A DNA stretch of 64,000 bases from Streptomyces sp. DI166 (GCF_900091315.1 NZ_FLSP01000040.1:1-64000), one strand, 5' to 3'; positions 7,918 to 16,373 are shown, numbered from the stretch's first letter. Notes: generated by a model from the letters alone, not told the origin. Made by a program: numbers and translations.

Positions 7918-8898
7918 GTGACCGGGATCAAGACGACCGGCGAGAAGAAGATGATGTTCTTCTCCGGCCGCGCCCACCCCGAGCTTGCCGAGGAGGTCGC
8001 CCAGCAGTTGGGTGTCGGGGTTGTCCCGACAAAGGCCTTCGACTTCGCCAATGGCGAGATCTATGTGCGGTACCAGGAGTCGGCGCGTGGTGCGGACTGC
8101 TTCCTGATCCAGAGCCACACGGCTCCGATCAATAAGTGGATCATGGAGCAGTTGATCATGATCGACGCGCTGAAGCGTGCGTCGGCCCGTTCCATCACCG
8201 TGATCGTGCCGTTCTACGGCTATGCGCGGCAGGACAAGAAGCACCGTGGCCGTGAGCCGATCTCGGCGCGGCTGATCGCGGATCTGATGAAGACGGCGGG
8301 CGCGGACCGGATTCTGGCGGTCGACCTGCACACGGACCAGATCCAGGGCTTCTTCGACGGTCCGGTGGACCATCTGTTCGCGCTGCCGCTGCTGGCGGAC
8401 TATGTGGGCCGCAAGGTGGACCGGGAGAAGCTGACCGTGGTGTCGCCGGACGCGGGCCGTGTGCGGGTCGCGGACCGCTGGTGCGACCGGCTGGGTGCGC
8501 CGCTGGCGATCGTGCACAAGCGGCGTGACAAGGACGTGGCGAACCAGGTGACCGTCCACGAGGTCGTGGGTGAGGTCAAGGGCCGCGTGTGTGTGCTGGT
8601 GGACGACATGATCGACACCGGTGGCACGATCTGTGCCGCGGCGGACGCGCTGTTCGCACACGGTGCGGAGGATGTCATCGTGACGGCGACGCACGGTGTG
8701 CTGTCGGGTCCGGCGGCGGACCGGTTGAAGAACTCGCGGGTGAGCGAGTTCGTGTTCACGAACACGCTGCCGACGCCGGGTGAGCTGGCGGACGATCTGG
8801 ACAAGATCACGGTGCTGTCGATCGCGCCGACGATCGCGCGTGCGGTGCGTGAGGTGTTCCAGGACGGTTCGGTGACCAGCCTGTTCGACGAGCAGTAG
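7918..8898 (+). CDS. prs: ribose-phosphate pyrophosphokinase (PRPP synthetase)
   Basis: It makes 5-phosphoribosyl diphosphate from ribose-5-P and ATP for purine, pyrimidine, His, Trp and NAD synthesis. The 326-residue class I enzyme starts with GTG after GAGGAGACAG. Diagnostic segments are FANGEIYVRYQESARG, the GYARQDKKHRGREPISARL flexible-loop region, the VDLHTDQIQGFFDGPVDHL metal site, and the PRPP-binding loop VLVDDMIDTGGTI (~222-234). No anomalies are visible. The downstream L25 gene appears to have its own promoter. Confidence 0.97.
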   Translation: MTGIKTTGEKKMMFFSGRAHPELAEEVAQQLGVGVVPTKAFDFANGEIYVRYQESARGADCFLIQSHTAPINKWIMEQLIMIDALKRASARSITVIVPFYGYARQDKKHRGREPISARLIADLMKTAGADRILAVDLHTDQIQGFFDGPVDHLFALPLLADYVGRKVDREKLTVVSPDAGRVRVADRWCDRLGAPLAIVHKRRDKDVANQVTVHEVVGEVKGRVCVLVDDMIDTGGTICAAADALFAHGAEDVIVTATHGVLSGPAADRLKNSRVSEFVFTNTLPTPGELADDLDKITVLSIAPTIARAVREVFQDGSVTSLFDEQ

Positions 8899-8913
8899 GA
8901 GCCGTCGGGCTCC
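8898..8913 (+). terminator. short hairpin at the prs stop codon
   Basis: GGAGCC (8898-8903) and GGCTCC (8908-8913) form a 6-bp stem around a GTCG loop that starts in the prs stop codon. It is short and lacks a U tract, so it is only a weak terminator candidate. Confidence 0.35.
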
Positions 8914-8927
8914 GCTGAAAGATCGTT

Positions 8928-8957
8928 TTGGGTGTGGCCTCCCCTGCCGAGTAGACT
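8928..8957 (+). promoter_or_regulatory. probable promoter of the L25 gene
   Basis: TTGGGT (8928-8933) and TAGACT (8952-8957) are separated by 18 nt, resembling a housekeeping sigma promoter. It would produce a leader of about 120 nt before the L25 start at 9086. Confidence 0.5.
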
Positions 8958-8980
8958 GCTGCAGTTGCTCGGCGAGGGAG

Positions 8981-9000
8981 GCCGTACTCATGTGTACGGC
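8981..9000 (+). promoter_or_regulatory. hairpin in the L25 mRNA leader
   Basis: GCCGTAC (8981-8987) pairs with GTACGGC (8994-9000) around TCATGT. A second small stem, GGCC...GGCC, lies near 9032-9046. A structured leader before an r-protein gene may mediate autogenous control. I do not recognise a described family. Confidence 0.4.
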
Positions 9001-9085
9001 GGTCCGTTATCGACGCGCTCTTCGTAGCAGGCCGTTCGTGGCCGGGTGACCCTGTCCGTTTCTCACCCTACGAGGAGTGATCGCT

Positions 9086-9682
9086 ATGTCCGAGGTGAAG
9101 CTCGCCGCCGAGACCCGTACCGAGTTCGGCAAGGGTGCGGCCCGTCGCATCCGCCGTGCCAGCAAGGTTCCCGGTGTTCTCTACGGCCACGGTTCCGACC
9201 CGCTGCACCTGACCCTTCCGGGTCACGACCTGCTGCTGGCGCTGCGTACGCCGAACGTCCTGATCTCCCTGGACATCGACGGCAAGACCAACGAGCTGGC
9301 GATCCCGAAGGCCGTGCAGCGCGACCCGCTGAAGGGCTTCCTGGAGCACGTCGACCTGCTGCTGGTCAAGCGCGGCGAGAAGGTCACGGTCGAGATCCCG
9401 GTGCACACCGAGGGCGAGCTGGCCGCGGGCGGCAACCTGCTGGAGCACGTGCTGAACGCGCTTCCGGTCGAGGCCGAGGCCACCCACATCCCCGAGGCCG
9501 TCACCGTCTCCGTCGAGGGCCTGGAGGCCGGTGCCTCGGTGCTCGCCAAGGACATCACGCTGCCCAGCGGTGTGACCCTGGCCGTCGACGAGGACGCGGT
9601 CGTCCTGCAGGTCCTGGCCGCGCAGGCCGAGGAGGCCCCGGAGGGCGAGGCCGCCGAGGGTGAAGAGGCCGCCGAGGCCTGA
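9086..9682 (+). CDS. rplY: 50S ribosomal protein L25/general stress protein Ctc
   Basis: A 5S rRNA-binding protein of the long TL5/CTC type. The 198-residue product has the N-terminal L25 domain (KGAARRIRRASKVPGVLYGHG, ~15-35) and the C-terminal beta domain (LPVEAEATHIPEAVTVSVEGL ~129-149). It ends in an acidic Ala/Glu-rich tail, usual for actinobacterial CTC. ATG 9086 is chosen because GAGGAG ends 8 nt upstream. Some annotations extend to an upstream GTG, which is less likely. A strong terminator hairpin follows. Confidence 0.95.
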   Translation: MSEVKLAAETRTEFGKGAARRIRRASKVPGVLYGHGSDPLHLTLPGHDLLLALRTPNVLISLDIDGKTNELAIPKAVQRDPLKGFLEHVDLLLVKRGEKVTVEIPVHTEGELAAGGNLLEHVLNALPVEAEATHIPEAVTVSVEGLEAGASVLAKDITLPSGVTLAVDEDAVVLQVLAAQAEEAPEGEAAEGEEAAEA

Positions 9683-9710
9683 TCGGCGCCGAAGCCGTAG
9701 TTACTTGTTC

Positions 9711-9747
9711 GCCGGCCGCTGCTTCCTTCCGGGAAGCGGCGGCCGGC
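9711..9747 (+). terminator. terminator between L25 gene and pth
   Basis: GCCGGCCGC (9711-9719) pairs with GCGGCCGGC (9739-9747), and GCTTCC (9721-9726) with GGAAGC (9732-9737) around a short loop. This long GC-rich hairpin lies 29 bp after the L25 stop and 20 bp before pth. Confidence 0.7.
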
Positions 9748-9766
9748 GCGTATCGAGGAGACGCAC

Positions 9767-10363
9767 GTGACGACCGACGCCAATGCCCCGTGGCTGATCG
9801 TGGGCCTCGGCAATCCCGGGCCGGAGTACGCCATGAACCGGCACAACGTCGGGTTCATGGTGGTGGATCTGCTGGCCGAGCGGATCGGGGGGAGGTTCAA
9901 GCGGGCCGGGAAGGCGCAGGCGCAGGTCGTGGAGGGGCGGATCGGGCCGCCTGGGCCGCTGAACCGGCGGGTGATCCTGGTGAAGCCGATGTCGTTCATG
10001 AACCTGTCGGGCGGGCCGGTGAACGCGCTGAAGGACTTCTACAAGGTGCCGGTGGCGAACATCGTGGCGATCCATGACGAGTTGGACATCGACTACGGCA
10101 CGCTGCGGTTGAAGCTGGGTGGCGGCGACAACGGGCACAACGGTCTGAAGTCGATGACGAAGGCGATGGGTTCGGACTATCACCGGGTGCGGTTCGGGAT
10201 CGGGCGTCCGCCGGGGCGGATGCAGGTCGCGGATTTCGTGCTGAGGGATTTCGCCTCCGCCGAGCGCAAGGAGCTGGACTACTTCGTGGACCGGGCGGCG
10301 GACGCGGTGGAGTGTCTGGTCATCGAGGGCTTGGAGCGGGCTCAGCAGACCTACAACTCGTAG
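9767..10363 (+). CDS. pth: peptidyl-tRNA hydrolase
   Basis: It releases tRNA from prematurely dissociated peptidyl-tRNA. The 198-residue protein starts with GTG after GAGGAGACGCAC. It has the N-terminal LGNPGPEYAMNRHNVGF signature, KPMSFMNLSGGPV and DELDIDYG (catalytic Asp region), then GGGDNGHNGLKS. The asparagine and histidine of NRHNVGF correspond to the active site. Its 3' end overlaps the convergent caspase-like gene by 44 bp, so the two transcripts are mutually antisense at their ends. Confidence 0.97.
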   Translation: MTTDANAPWLIVGLGNPGPEYAMNRHNVGFMVVDLLAERIGGRFKRAGKAQAQVVEGRIGPPGPLNRRVILVKPMSFMNLSGGPVNALKDFYKVPVANIVAIHDELDIDYGTLRLKLGGGDNGHNGLKSMTKAMGSDYHRVRFGIGRPPGRMQVADFVLRDFASAERKELDYFVDRAADAVECLVIEGLERAQQTYNS

Positions 10364-13300
10364 GCGCGAAGGCCGCCATGAGGCGGTCGTGGTCGGCGGT
10401 GTCGGGGTTGGCCGCGGCCCAGGTGACGGCGTAGGCGTGCAGGGTGTCGCGGTGCCTGGCGGCGGGGGTGTAGCCGGCGAGGCGGGAGATGACGCGCCAG
10501 GCGGGTTCGCTCGCGCCGTGTTCGGCGAGCCAGGCGAGGGCTTGGCCGACGATGCCGTCGTCGGGTTCGGCGGACTGTTGCATGCGCAGCAGCAGGGGGG
10601 CGAGGACGTAGGCGGCGTCCTCGGTGTTGGCGTGTTTTTTCAGCCAGGTGCGGGCGTGGGCGAGCGCGGGCTGTTCGGCGTCGTCGGGCAGGTGCTCGAA
10701 CTGGAGCAGGTGGCAGAGCACGAAGCCGGCCTCGGGGAGGCGGTGGTGCCGGTCGAGCCATTGCACCGCCCGGGTCACGATGCGGGGGTCGGGGTTGTCG
10801 GCGGCGCGCTGGCGGCGTACGGCGGCCTGGAGGAGGCGGGCGTCGCCGGGGTTGGTCATGCCGGGGGTGAGGACGCGGCGGACCTGGCGCAGGAGGCGCT
10901 GTTCGGTCTGTGCGGGCAGGGGTGGCAGCCGGTGCAGGTAGTGCAGGGCGTTGTCCTGGCCGATTTCTTCGCGGGGCCGGTCGCGGTAGAGGCGCAGTGC
11001 GATGTCGACGGCGCGTTGGGCCTGGGTGGTGGTCAGGCGGGAGCCGAAGCGGAACAGGACGCGGACGAGGACTTGCCGTCGGTAGCCGGCGGGGTCGTCG
11101 GAGCTCAGGGGGCTTTCGGGGGTGTCGGTGTCGTCGAGGGGGTGTTCGTCTGCCGGGTCCGCGGGGCGGGGGCTGTGGGCGTCGGGGTCCTCCAGCCAGT
11201 CGAGGACGTGGTCGATGATGGTGGTCATGACCTGTGTGGCGTCGAGGGTGTCGGTGGCGACGTCCCAGTAGAAGAGCAGTTTGCGCAGGACGGCGAAGGC
11301 CTGGGGGGTGCGGCCGTGGTCGCGCAGCCAGTCCAGGGCGAGGGTGGCGCCGGTGCGTCTGGTCGCGGCGGGGATCTCGTCGGGCTGGGCGAGGAGGAGG
11401 TAGGGGCCGAGGACGAGGGCGGCGTCGACTGCGGTGCCGTGGGCGGTGAGCCAGGCGGTGGCGCGGGCGAGGGCGAGGTTCTTGGTGGGGGTGGGCAGGT
11501 TCCCGGCGGCGCGCAGGAGGCCGCCGATGGTGTGCCGGTCGCTCTCCTCGGGGGTTTCGGGGAGCCGTTGGAGGGCGACGGCGGTGACGCGTTCGGTCTG
11601 GTGCTCGGTGAGGGCGTGGGTGCGGAAGAAGACTGCTTTGAGGAGCCGGTCGTCGTCGGCGGTGGCGCCGAAGGAGTCCAGCCAGTCGACGGCGGGTTCG
11701 AGGGTGCGGCGGACGATGTCGGCCTCGTCGTGGTTTTGGGTGGACAGGCCCTGCCATTCGAGGAGGTTGCGTATGACGAAGTCGGCGCCGGGGGCCTTGG
11801 GGTGGAGGTCGGTCCAGGTGAGAGCCCGGTCGACGGCGTCGGTGAGGTGGCCGGGGTCGGCGGTGGGGCCGTGGCGGCGCAGGACTTGGAGCAGGGGCTG
11901 GAGGACGAAGGACGCCTGGGGGGTGGTGCCGTTGCGGGCGAGCCAGGTCAGGGCGTGTTCGACGGCGCGGCGTTCCATGGTGGCGGTCTGGCCGCGGCGG
12001 CTGAGGATGTCGTGCAGGACGAAGCAGGCTTTTTCCTTGCGGCCGTGGGCGTCGAGCCAGTCGAGGGCGTAGCGGGCGATCTGTTCGGCGAGGCCGGGTC
12101 GTACGTCGGGGTCGCGGCGGCGCAGGGCGGCGGAGATCAGGAAGGTGGCGCGTTCCCGGGCGCGGTAGTGGGTGAGCCAGTCGCGGGCCGCGGTGTGCAG
12201 GAGGTTGCTGTCGGCCTCGTCGGTGCGGGCGGTGCGCATGAGGGCGGTGATGAGGCGTTCGGTGTCGGGGCGGCCACGTAGTTGGTGGGCGAGGGCGATG
12301 GTGGTGCGGGTGGCCTGGTCGAGGACTTCGGGGCCGGGGCCGGGGGCGGGGTCGCCGTCGCGGGGTGCGGTGAGCAGGGCGAGGAGGGCGTAGCGGGCCT
12401 CGGGGGCGGCGCCGTGGGCGTGGAGCCAGGTGAGGGTGAGGGCGTCGAGGCGGGTGTGTTCGGGGTCGTCGGGGTCGTGGGCGCGGCGCAGGGCGCTGAT
12501 GAGCTGGAGGGCGTCGAGGTCGTCGGCGGTGTGGGCGTCGAGCCAGGTGTGGGCGTGGTGGAGCAGGACGGGTGGGACGGGCCGGGGGCTGTTGCGGACG
12601 GCGTCGGTGAGCAGGACGCGGACGAGGCCGGGTTGGGTGGTGGCGGCGATCCAGGGTCCGGTGAGGCTGTCCCAGGTGTCGATGACGGCTTGTTGCCAGG
12701 GGCCTGCGCTGCTCATCGAGACGAGGGCGCGCATGCCCTGGTCGGGGGTGGACAGCAGCAGGGCGAGGACGTCGGGGGCCTGGCGGGTGAGCCATTTGGA
12801 GAGGGTGGCGGCGAGTTTCTTGCGGACGGACTCGCTCTGGTCGTGGGCCCAGCGGCTGAGGTGGCCGACGGCTCGTCGGAAGGCGGTGAGGTCGGCGAGG
12901 AGGGCGTCGAGGAAGGCGCGCAGGACGGTTGTGTCGACGGTGACGGCCTGGGGCAGGCAGCTCTGTTCGAGGAGCTGGTCGGTGACGATGTCGTGGATGG
13001 TGTCGACGGTGTCGGGTCCGTCGACGGTGGTGACGAGCCAGCCGAGGGCTTCCAGGTTGTCGACGACGGATTCGCCGGTGTGGTGGGTGTCGGCGGCGTG
13101 TTCAAGGAAGCGGTCGACGACTTCTTCGACGGCGGTGCGGCGTTGGACGCAGGCGAGGGTGGCGAGGGCGCTGGCCCGGACGAGGACGGGGTCGGGTTCG
13201 CCGCGGGGGGCGCCGTCGGCGGTGGCGATGTCGCGGCGGGTGCGGCGGTTGAGCCAGTCGACGAGTTCCGCGGGCGGGGGTACGGCGGTCCGGTCGCCGT

Positions 13301-14843
13301 CGCGCTGGTCGAGGGCGCCTTCGAAGGCGATGGCGAACAGCAGGGCGAGGATGGGCCGGGTGCCGCAGATCCGGGCCATGTCGTCGGCGCCCCACGCGTC
13401 GAGGGCGTTGGGCGCGACCCGTTCGAAGATCCGGGCCGCGACGGTACGCAGATGGCCTTCCGCCTGTTCGAGTTCGACCTCCTCGAACAGGGTGCGTGAG
13501 CCGCGTGCGCGTACCTCGGCCAGGGCGCCGGGGCGGACCGAGGCGAGGCAGGCGATGCGGGCGCCCTCGGCCCGTTCGGCGTGCAGCAGGTCGGCGAGGT
13601 CGCGCAGGTCGAGGCTGGACTGGTCGCGGATGTGCTGGTCGAGGTAGTCCAGGACGAGCAGTACGCGCTGGTCCTGTCGGTCTTTCAGCTCTTCCTGGAT
13701 CTCTTCGAACAGCACGCGTGCGGAGAGTGCGCCCGCCTCGTGGATGTGCAGGACGAGCCAGCCGCTGCGTTCGGCGAGGGAGGCGATCTCCAGGCAGGTG
13801 CGGGTCTTGCCTGCGCCGGCGAGACCGGTGAGGAGCAGTCCGCAGCCGGGGCCGCCGAACCTGCCGCGGGCGGGGTCGTCGAGGCGGGCGAGGAGGTTGT
13901 CCGGGCGGGCGGGGTGGCCGGGGTCCTCGGGGGCTACGTAGGGGAGGGTGTCGTTGGTGAGGTAGGTGCCCCGGTTGCCCAGGCGGCGCAGGACCTCGTC
14001 GGTGGTCAGCAGCCAGGTGGGGCGGGTGCGGGGGCGGTAGCCGGCGTAGTGCAGTGGCTCGGCGTCCCAGGTGCGGGCGTCGATGGCGGGGATCTGCGGG
14101 GCGTCGGTGTCGGCGGCCATCCGGTCGCGGACCGGTTCGATCAGCGGCCGCGGGTCGGGGGGCCAGGGGCCCGGGGCGGTGGCGAGTTCGGTGAGCAGGG
14201 CGCGGGTGAAGACGCCGCCGCGTTCGTCGCCGTAGGAGATGTCGCCGTCCTGGGTGGCGTGCATCAGGAGCAGGCGGCTGGTGGTGGGGACGGCCGGGCC
14301 TGCGCCGAGGCGGCTCTCGCCGAAGACGTCCAGGGTTTCGACGTGGTTGCGGCAGGCGTCGATGCTGACGATCTTGTGCCGGATGCGCTGGTAGCGCGGG
14401 TTGTACAGGAGGGCGTTCTGGATGTTGGCGGTGTCGAGGGCGGCGTCCTCGAAGGGTCTGGCGTCGGCGTGGATGAGCAGGTGGCGGGGGGTGCCGGAGG
14501 TGATGGCGGCGTGGCCGCTCCAGGCGAACCAGAGCAGATCGGCGTCCCACTCGGGCAGTTCGTCCCGGATGACGCGGTGGACGGTGGCGTGGTCGGCGCC
14601 GAGGAGGGGGATGCCGAGTTCGCGGGCGGCGGCCTCGGTCTGTTCGCGGCGGTGGGCGAGCGGGGAGACGCAGAGCCGGATGTTCTCGGCGGGGACGCCG
14701 CTCGCGCGCAGCCAGCGGGCGTGGCCGAGGGCGTCCTGGGCGGAGCCGTCGAGGTCGTGGAAGGGGTCGCCGCCGTAGCTCTCCACGCCGACGAGGACGG
14801 CCCGGGTGCGTTCCGGGGTGATGCCGGACAGCTCCGTGCTCAT
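10320..14843 (-). CDS. caspase-like peptidase - STAND-type NTPase - helical repeat protein
   Basis: 1507 residues in three parts. Residues ~10-260 are a caspase/peptidase C14-like domain: LLWFAWSGHAAI gives the catalytic His111, SIDACRN gives Cys164, and GGVFTRALL follows. Residues ~325-700 are a P-loop NTPase with Walker A GLAGAGKT (340-347) and Walker B VLLVLDYLD (394-402). From ~840 to the end at least ten ~40-residue helical repeats follow the pattern ALxWLxxHGxxxxAxFVLxxLL. This effector-NTPase-sensor layout is that of NLR/Avs-like conflict proteins. A role in abortive antiphage defence is inference. Its ATG overlaps the stop of a 29-codon ORF (ATGA), and its 3' end overlaps pth. GC content and codon use match the neighbours. 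Confidence 0.8.
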   Translation of the reverse strand: MSTELSGITPERTRAVLVGVESYGGDPFHDLDGSAQDALGHARWLRASGVPAENIRLCVSPLAHRREQTEAAARELGIPLLGADHATVHRVIRDELPEWDADLLWFAWSGHAAITSGTPRHLLIHADARPFEDAALDTANIQNALLYNPRYQRIRHKIVSIDACRNHVETLDVFGESRLGAGPAVPTTSRLLLMHATQDGDISYGDERGGVFTRALLTELATAPGPWPPDPRPLIEPVRDRMAADTDAPQIPAIDARTWDAEPLHYAGYRPRTRPTWLLTTDEVLRRLGNRGTYLTNDTLPYVAPEDPGHPARPDNLLARLDDPARGRFGGPGCGLLLTGLAGAGKTRTCLEIASLAERSGWLVLHIHEAGALSARVLFEEIQEELKDRQDQRVLLVLDYLDQHIRDQSSLDLRDLADLLHAERAEGARIACLASVRPGALAEVRARGSRTLFEEVELEQAEGHLRTVAARIFERVAPNALDAWGADDMARICGTRPILALLFAIAFEGALDQRDGDRTAVPPPAELVDWLNRRTRRDIATADGAPRGEPDPVLVRASALATLACVQRRTAVEEVVDRFLEHAADTHHTGESVVDNLEALGWLVTTVDGPDTVDTIHDIVTDQLLEQSCLPQAVTVDTTVLRAFLDALLADLTAFRRAVGHLSRWAHDQSESVRKKLAATLSKWLTRQAPDVLALLLSTPDQGMRALVSMSSAGPWQQAVIDTWDSLTGPWIAATTQPGLVRVLLTDAVRNSPRPVPPVLLHHAHTWLDAHTADDLDALQLISALRRAHDPDDPEHTRLDALTLTWLHAHGAAPEARYALLALLTAPRDGDPAPGPGPEVLDQATRTTIALAHQLRGRPDTERLITALMRTARTDEADSNLLHTAARDWLTHYRARERATFLISAALRRRDPDVRPGLAEQIARYALDWLDAHGRKEKACFVLHDILSRRGQTATMERRAVEHALTWLARNGTTPQASFVLQPLLQVLRRHGPTADPGHLTDAVDRALTWTDLHPKAPGADFVIRNLLEWQGLSTQNHDEADIVRRTLEPAVDWLDSFGATADDDRLLKAVFFRTHALTEHQTERVTAVALQRLPETPEESDRHTIGGLLRAAGNLPTPTKNLALARATAWLTAHGTAVDAALVLGPYLLLAQPDEIPAATRRTGATLALDWLRDHGRTPQAFAVLRKLLFYWDVATDTLDATQVMTTIIDHVLDWLEDPDAHSPRPADPADEHPLDDTDTPESPLSSDDPAGYRRQVLVRVLFRFGSRLTTTQAQRAVDIALRLYRDRPREEIGQDNALHYLHRLPPLPAQTEQRLLRQVRRVLTPGMTNPGDARLLQAAVRRQRAADNPDPRIVTRAVQWLDRHHRLPEAGFVLCHLLQFEHLPDDAEQPALAHARTWLKKHANTEDAAYVLAPLLLRMQQSAEPDDGIVGQALAWLAEHGASEPAWRVISRLAGYTPAARHRDTLHAYAVTWAAANPDTADHDRLMAAFAPTSCRSAEPAPSPR

Positions 14844-14929
14844 GCGGCCGCCCGCGGGGCGGCGCCGGGCGTGCTGTCGCGGGCGGATCGCCGTGCCCCT
14901 GTGCCGTGGACGAACAGCGGTGTGCTCAT
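14840..14929 (-). CDS. 29-codon ORF coupled to the caspase-like gene; possible relic of an alpha/beta hydrolase
   Basis: ATG 14929 follows a good ribosome site (GGGGAGACCC). The frame ends at TGA 14842-14840, overlapping the caspase ATG as ATGA. The peptide begins MSTPLFVHGTGARR, which resembles the N-terminus of PGAP1/lipase-like alpha/beta hydrolases (oxyanion HGTG), and ends in a short Ala/Pro-rich tail. The caspase gene has no clear Shine-Dalgarno of its own, so translation of this ORF probably drives it. It is either a coupling leader peptide or what remains after an internal deletion of a hydrolase gene. An AT-rich TAAAAT (14971-14976, read on the minus strand) could be its -10. Confidence 0.5.
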   Translation of the reverse strand: MSTPLFVHGTGARRSARDSTPGAAPRAAA

Positions 14930-15055
14930 GGGTCTCCCCGTCTCACGGCGGTGTCCGTCACCATCCGTTCATTTTAAGAAAGTTGGAAGGGGTCCCGGAG
15001 TTCCCGACCGGCCTCGGATTGACTTTCGGCAAGGCAATGGCCAAGGATCGCGGCC

Positions 15056-15544
15056 ATGCCAAGTGCCGTCATCTCCAGCCGGGGCGCCGTCTCCGCGCTG
15101 CGGTTCGGGCGCGCGGCGGCGATGGGCACGCTCGCGGCGCTGATCCTGATCGCGGGCGTGTGGGCGTCCTGGGGCACCGCTCAGCACGTGATGCTCACCA
15201 AGGGGCGCGAAAGCGGCACGGTGCGCGTGGCGCGCTGCGCCGAGGACGTCTGCACCGGCCCCTACACCCCCGTCTCGCGCGGCTCGCAGCCCCGCCAAAA
15301 GGTCGTCATCGCCCACACCGCGTCGGTGCGCGAGGGCCTGACCTACTCGGTCGTCGTCAAGCCCGGCTCCAGCCACGTCGTACGCTCCGGCCCGGCCGGA
15401 ATCCTCTACGCCTGGGTCCCCTTCGGCGGCGCCCTGCTCCTCGCCGCGGTCGTGGTCGCCGGCGGCCTGCGCCGGGCCCGGCCGGCCTGGGCGATGGCCG
15501 GCACCGGGGTAGCCCTGATCACGGGCGCGTTCGTGACGATGTGA
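15056..15544 (+). CDS. small integral membrane protein of unknown function
   Basis: A 162-residue protein starting at an ATG, with AAGGA 7-8 nt upstream. There are three hydrophobic segments: ~22-40 (TLAALILIAGVWASW), ~115-133 (WVPFGGALLLAAVVVAGGL) and ~143-161. Between the first two is a probably extracytoplasmic loop containing a Cys pair (ARCAEDVC), which could form a disulfide. I recognise no family. It is divergent from the caspase unit, with 126 bp between starts, and precedes the LAETG protein on the same strand. Confidence 0.65.
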   Translation: MPSAVISSRGAVSALRFGRAAAMGTLAALILIAGVWASWGTAQHVMLTKGRESGTVRVARCAEDVCTGPYTPVSRGSQPRQKVVIAHTASVREGLTYSVVVKPGSSHVVRSGPAGILYAWVPFGGALLLAAVVVAGGLRRARPAWAMAGTGVALITGAFVTM

Positions 15545-15674
15545 GGCGTCGGCCGTAACCCTGTGAAGAAACCGAGTGTTCCCTGTTCGTGATTGACCCG
15601 GAGTCGGCGGCGGCCGGAAGCTGAGCCGCCCCCTCCACATCTTCCCGTTCGTGTCACGAAGATGGGACTGCCCC

Positions 15675-16367
15675 ATGCCTACCCTCACCCGCGCCTGCGC
15701 CGTCTCCGCCGCCGCGGCGGCGGCGCTGTTCCTCGCCCCCACCGCCCACGCCACACCGCACGGCGACAACGGCACCGTGAAGATCCACGATGCCACGACC
15801 GACGAGGAGCTCCGCCACAACGAGCCCCACGTGTGCGCCTTCTACCTGGACGCCTTCGGCTTCGACGGCGGACAGCGGGTCGGCTGGCACATCGAGTCCT
15901 GGGCCCCGACGGCCGGCGCCAAGGGCGAGACCGTGAAGTCCGGCGAGCTGGTCCTGGACACCGACGGCCACGGCCGCACCGAGGACATGACGCTGCCGGA
16001 CGGCCACTACAAGCTGTTCTGGAACTTCGACGGCGAGCACGGCTCGGCCAAGCACAAGGTGTTCTGGACGGACTGCGAGGACTCCGGGGACGACGGCGAC
16101 AACGGCTCGTCCGCCTCCCCGTCGAGCCCGGCGGGCGGTACCGAACCGAGCACGGAGCCGAGCACGAGCACGGAGCCCGGCCCCGAGCCGAGCACCGGCT
16201 CCTCCGAGGACGCGCAGCCCTCCTCGGCACCCTCGCCCCAGGGCGACAAGCCCGGCGGCGATCTCGCCGAGACCGGCAGCGGTGCCCCGGTGGGCCTGCT
16301 GAGCGCGGTCGCCGCCGTGCTGGTGGCCGCGGGCGGCTTCCTGCTGTACCGGCGTCGCAAGGCCTGA
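15675..16367 (+). CDS. sortase-anchored (LAETG) secreted protein
   Basis: A 230-residue protein with a signal peptide (MPTLTRACAVSAAAAAALF, cleavage probably after APTAHA). A mature domain follows with two cysteines in hydrophobic context (HVCAFYLDAFGF and VFWTDCEDSG), then a Ser/Pro/Glu-rich wall-spanning stretch. The end is a sorting signal: LAETG at 197-201, a hydrophobic helix and YRRRKA. LAxTG is the class E sortase recognition type used by Streptomyces. ATG 15675 places the signal peptide at the very N-terminus; an upstream GTG at 15651 would add nine poorly suited residues. The role at the cell surface is unknown. Confidence 0.8.
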   Translation: MPTLTRACAVSAAAAAALFLAPTAHATPHGDNGTVKIHDATTDEELRHNEPHVCAFYLDAFGFDGGQRVGWHIESWAPTAGAKGETVKSGELVLDTDGHGRTEDMTLPDGHYKLFWNFDGEHGSAKHKVFWTDCEDSGDDGDNGSSASPSSPAGGTEPSTEPSTSTEPGPEPSTGSSEDAQPSSAPSPQGDKPGGDLAETGSGAPVGLLSAVAAVLVAAGGFLLYRRRKA

Positions 16368-16373
16368 CGTACG

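Noticed and set aside
10351..12795. 814-codon minus-strand frame inside the caspase gene
   Set aside because: Arg/Pro/His-rich out-of-frame shadow with no motif; the 1507-residue frame contains all recognisable domains.
10389..13499. Gly/Val/Asp-rich plus-strand open frames of several hundred codons opposite the caspase gene
   Set aside because: Biased composition and opposite to a domain-rich gene; a shadow of the GC-rich third positions.
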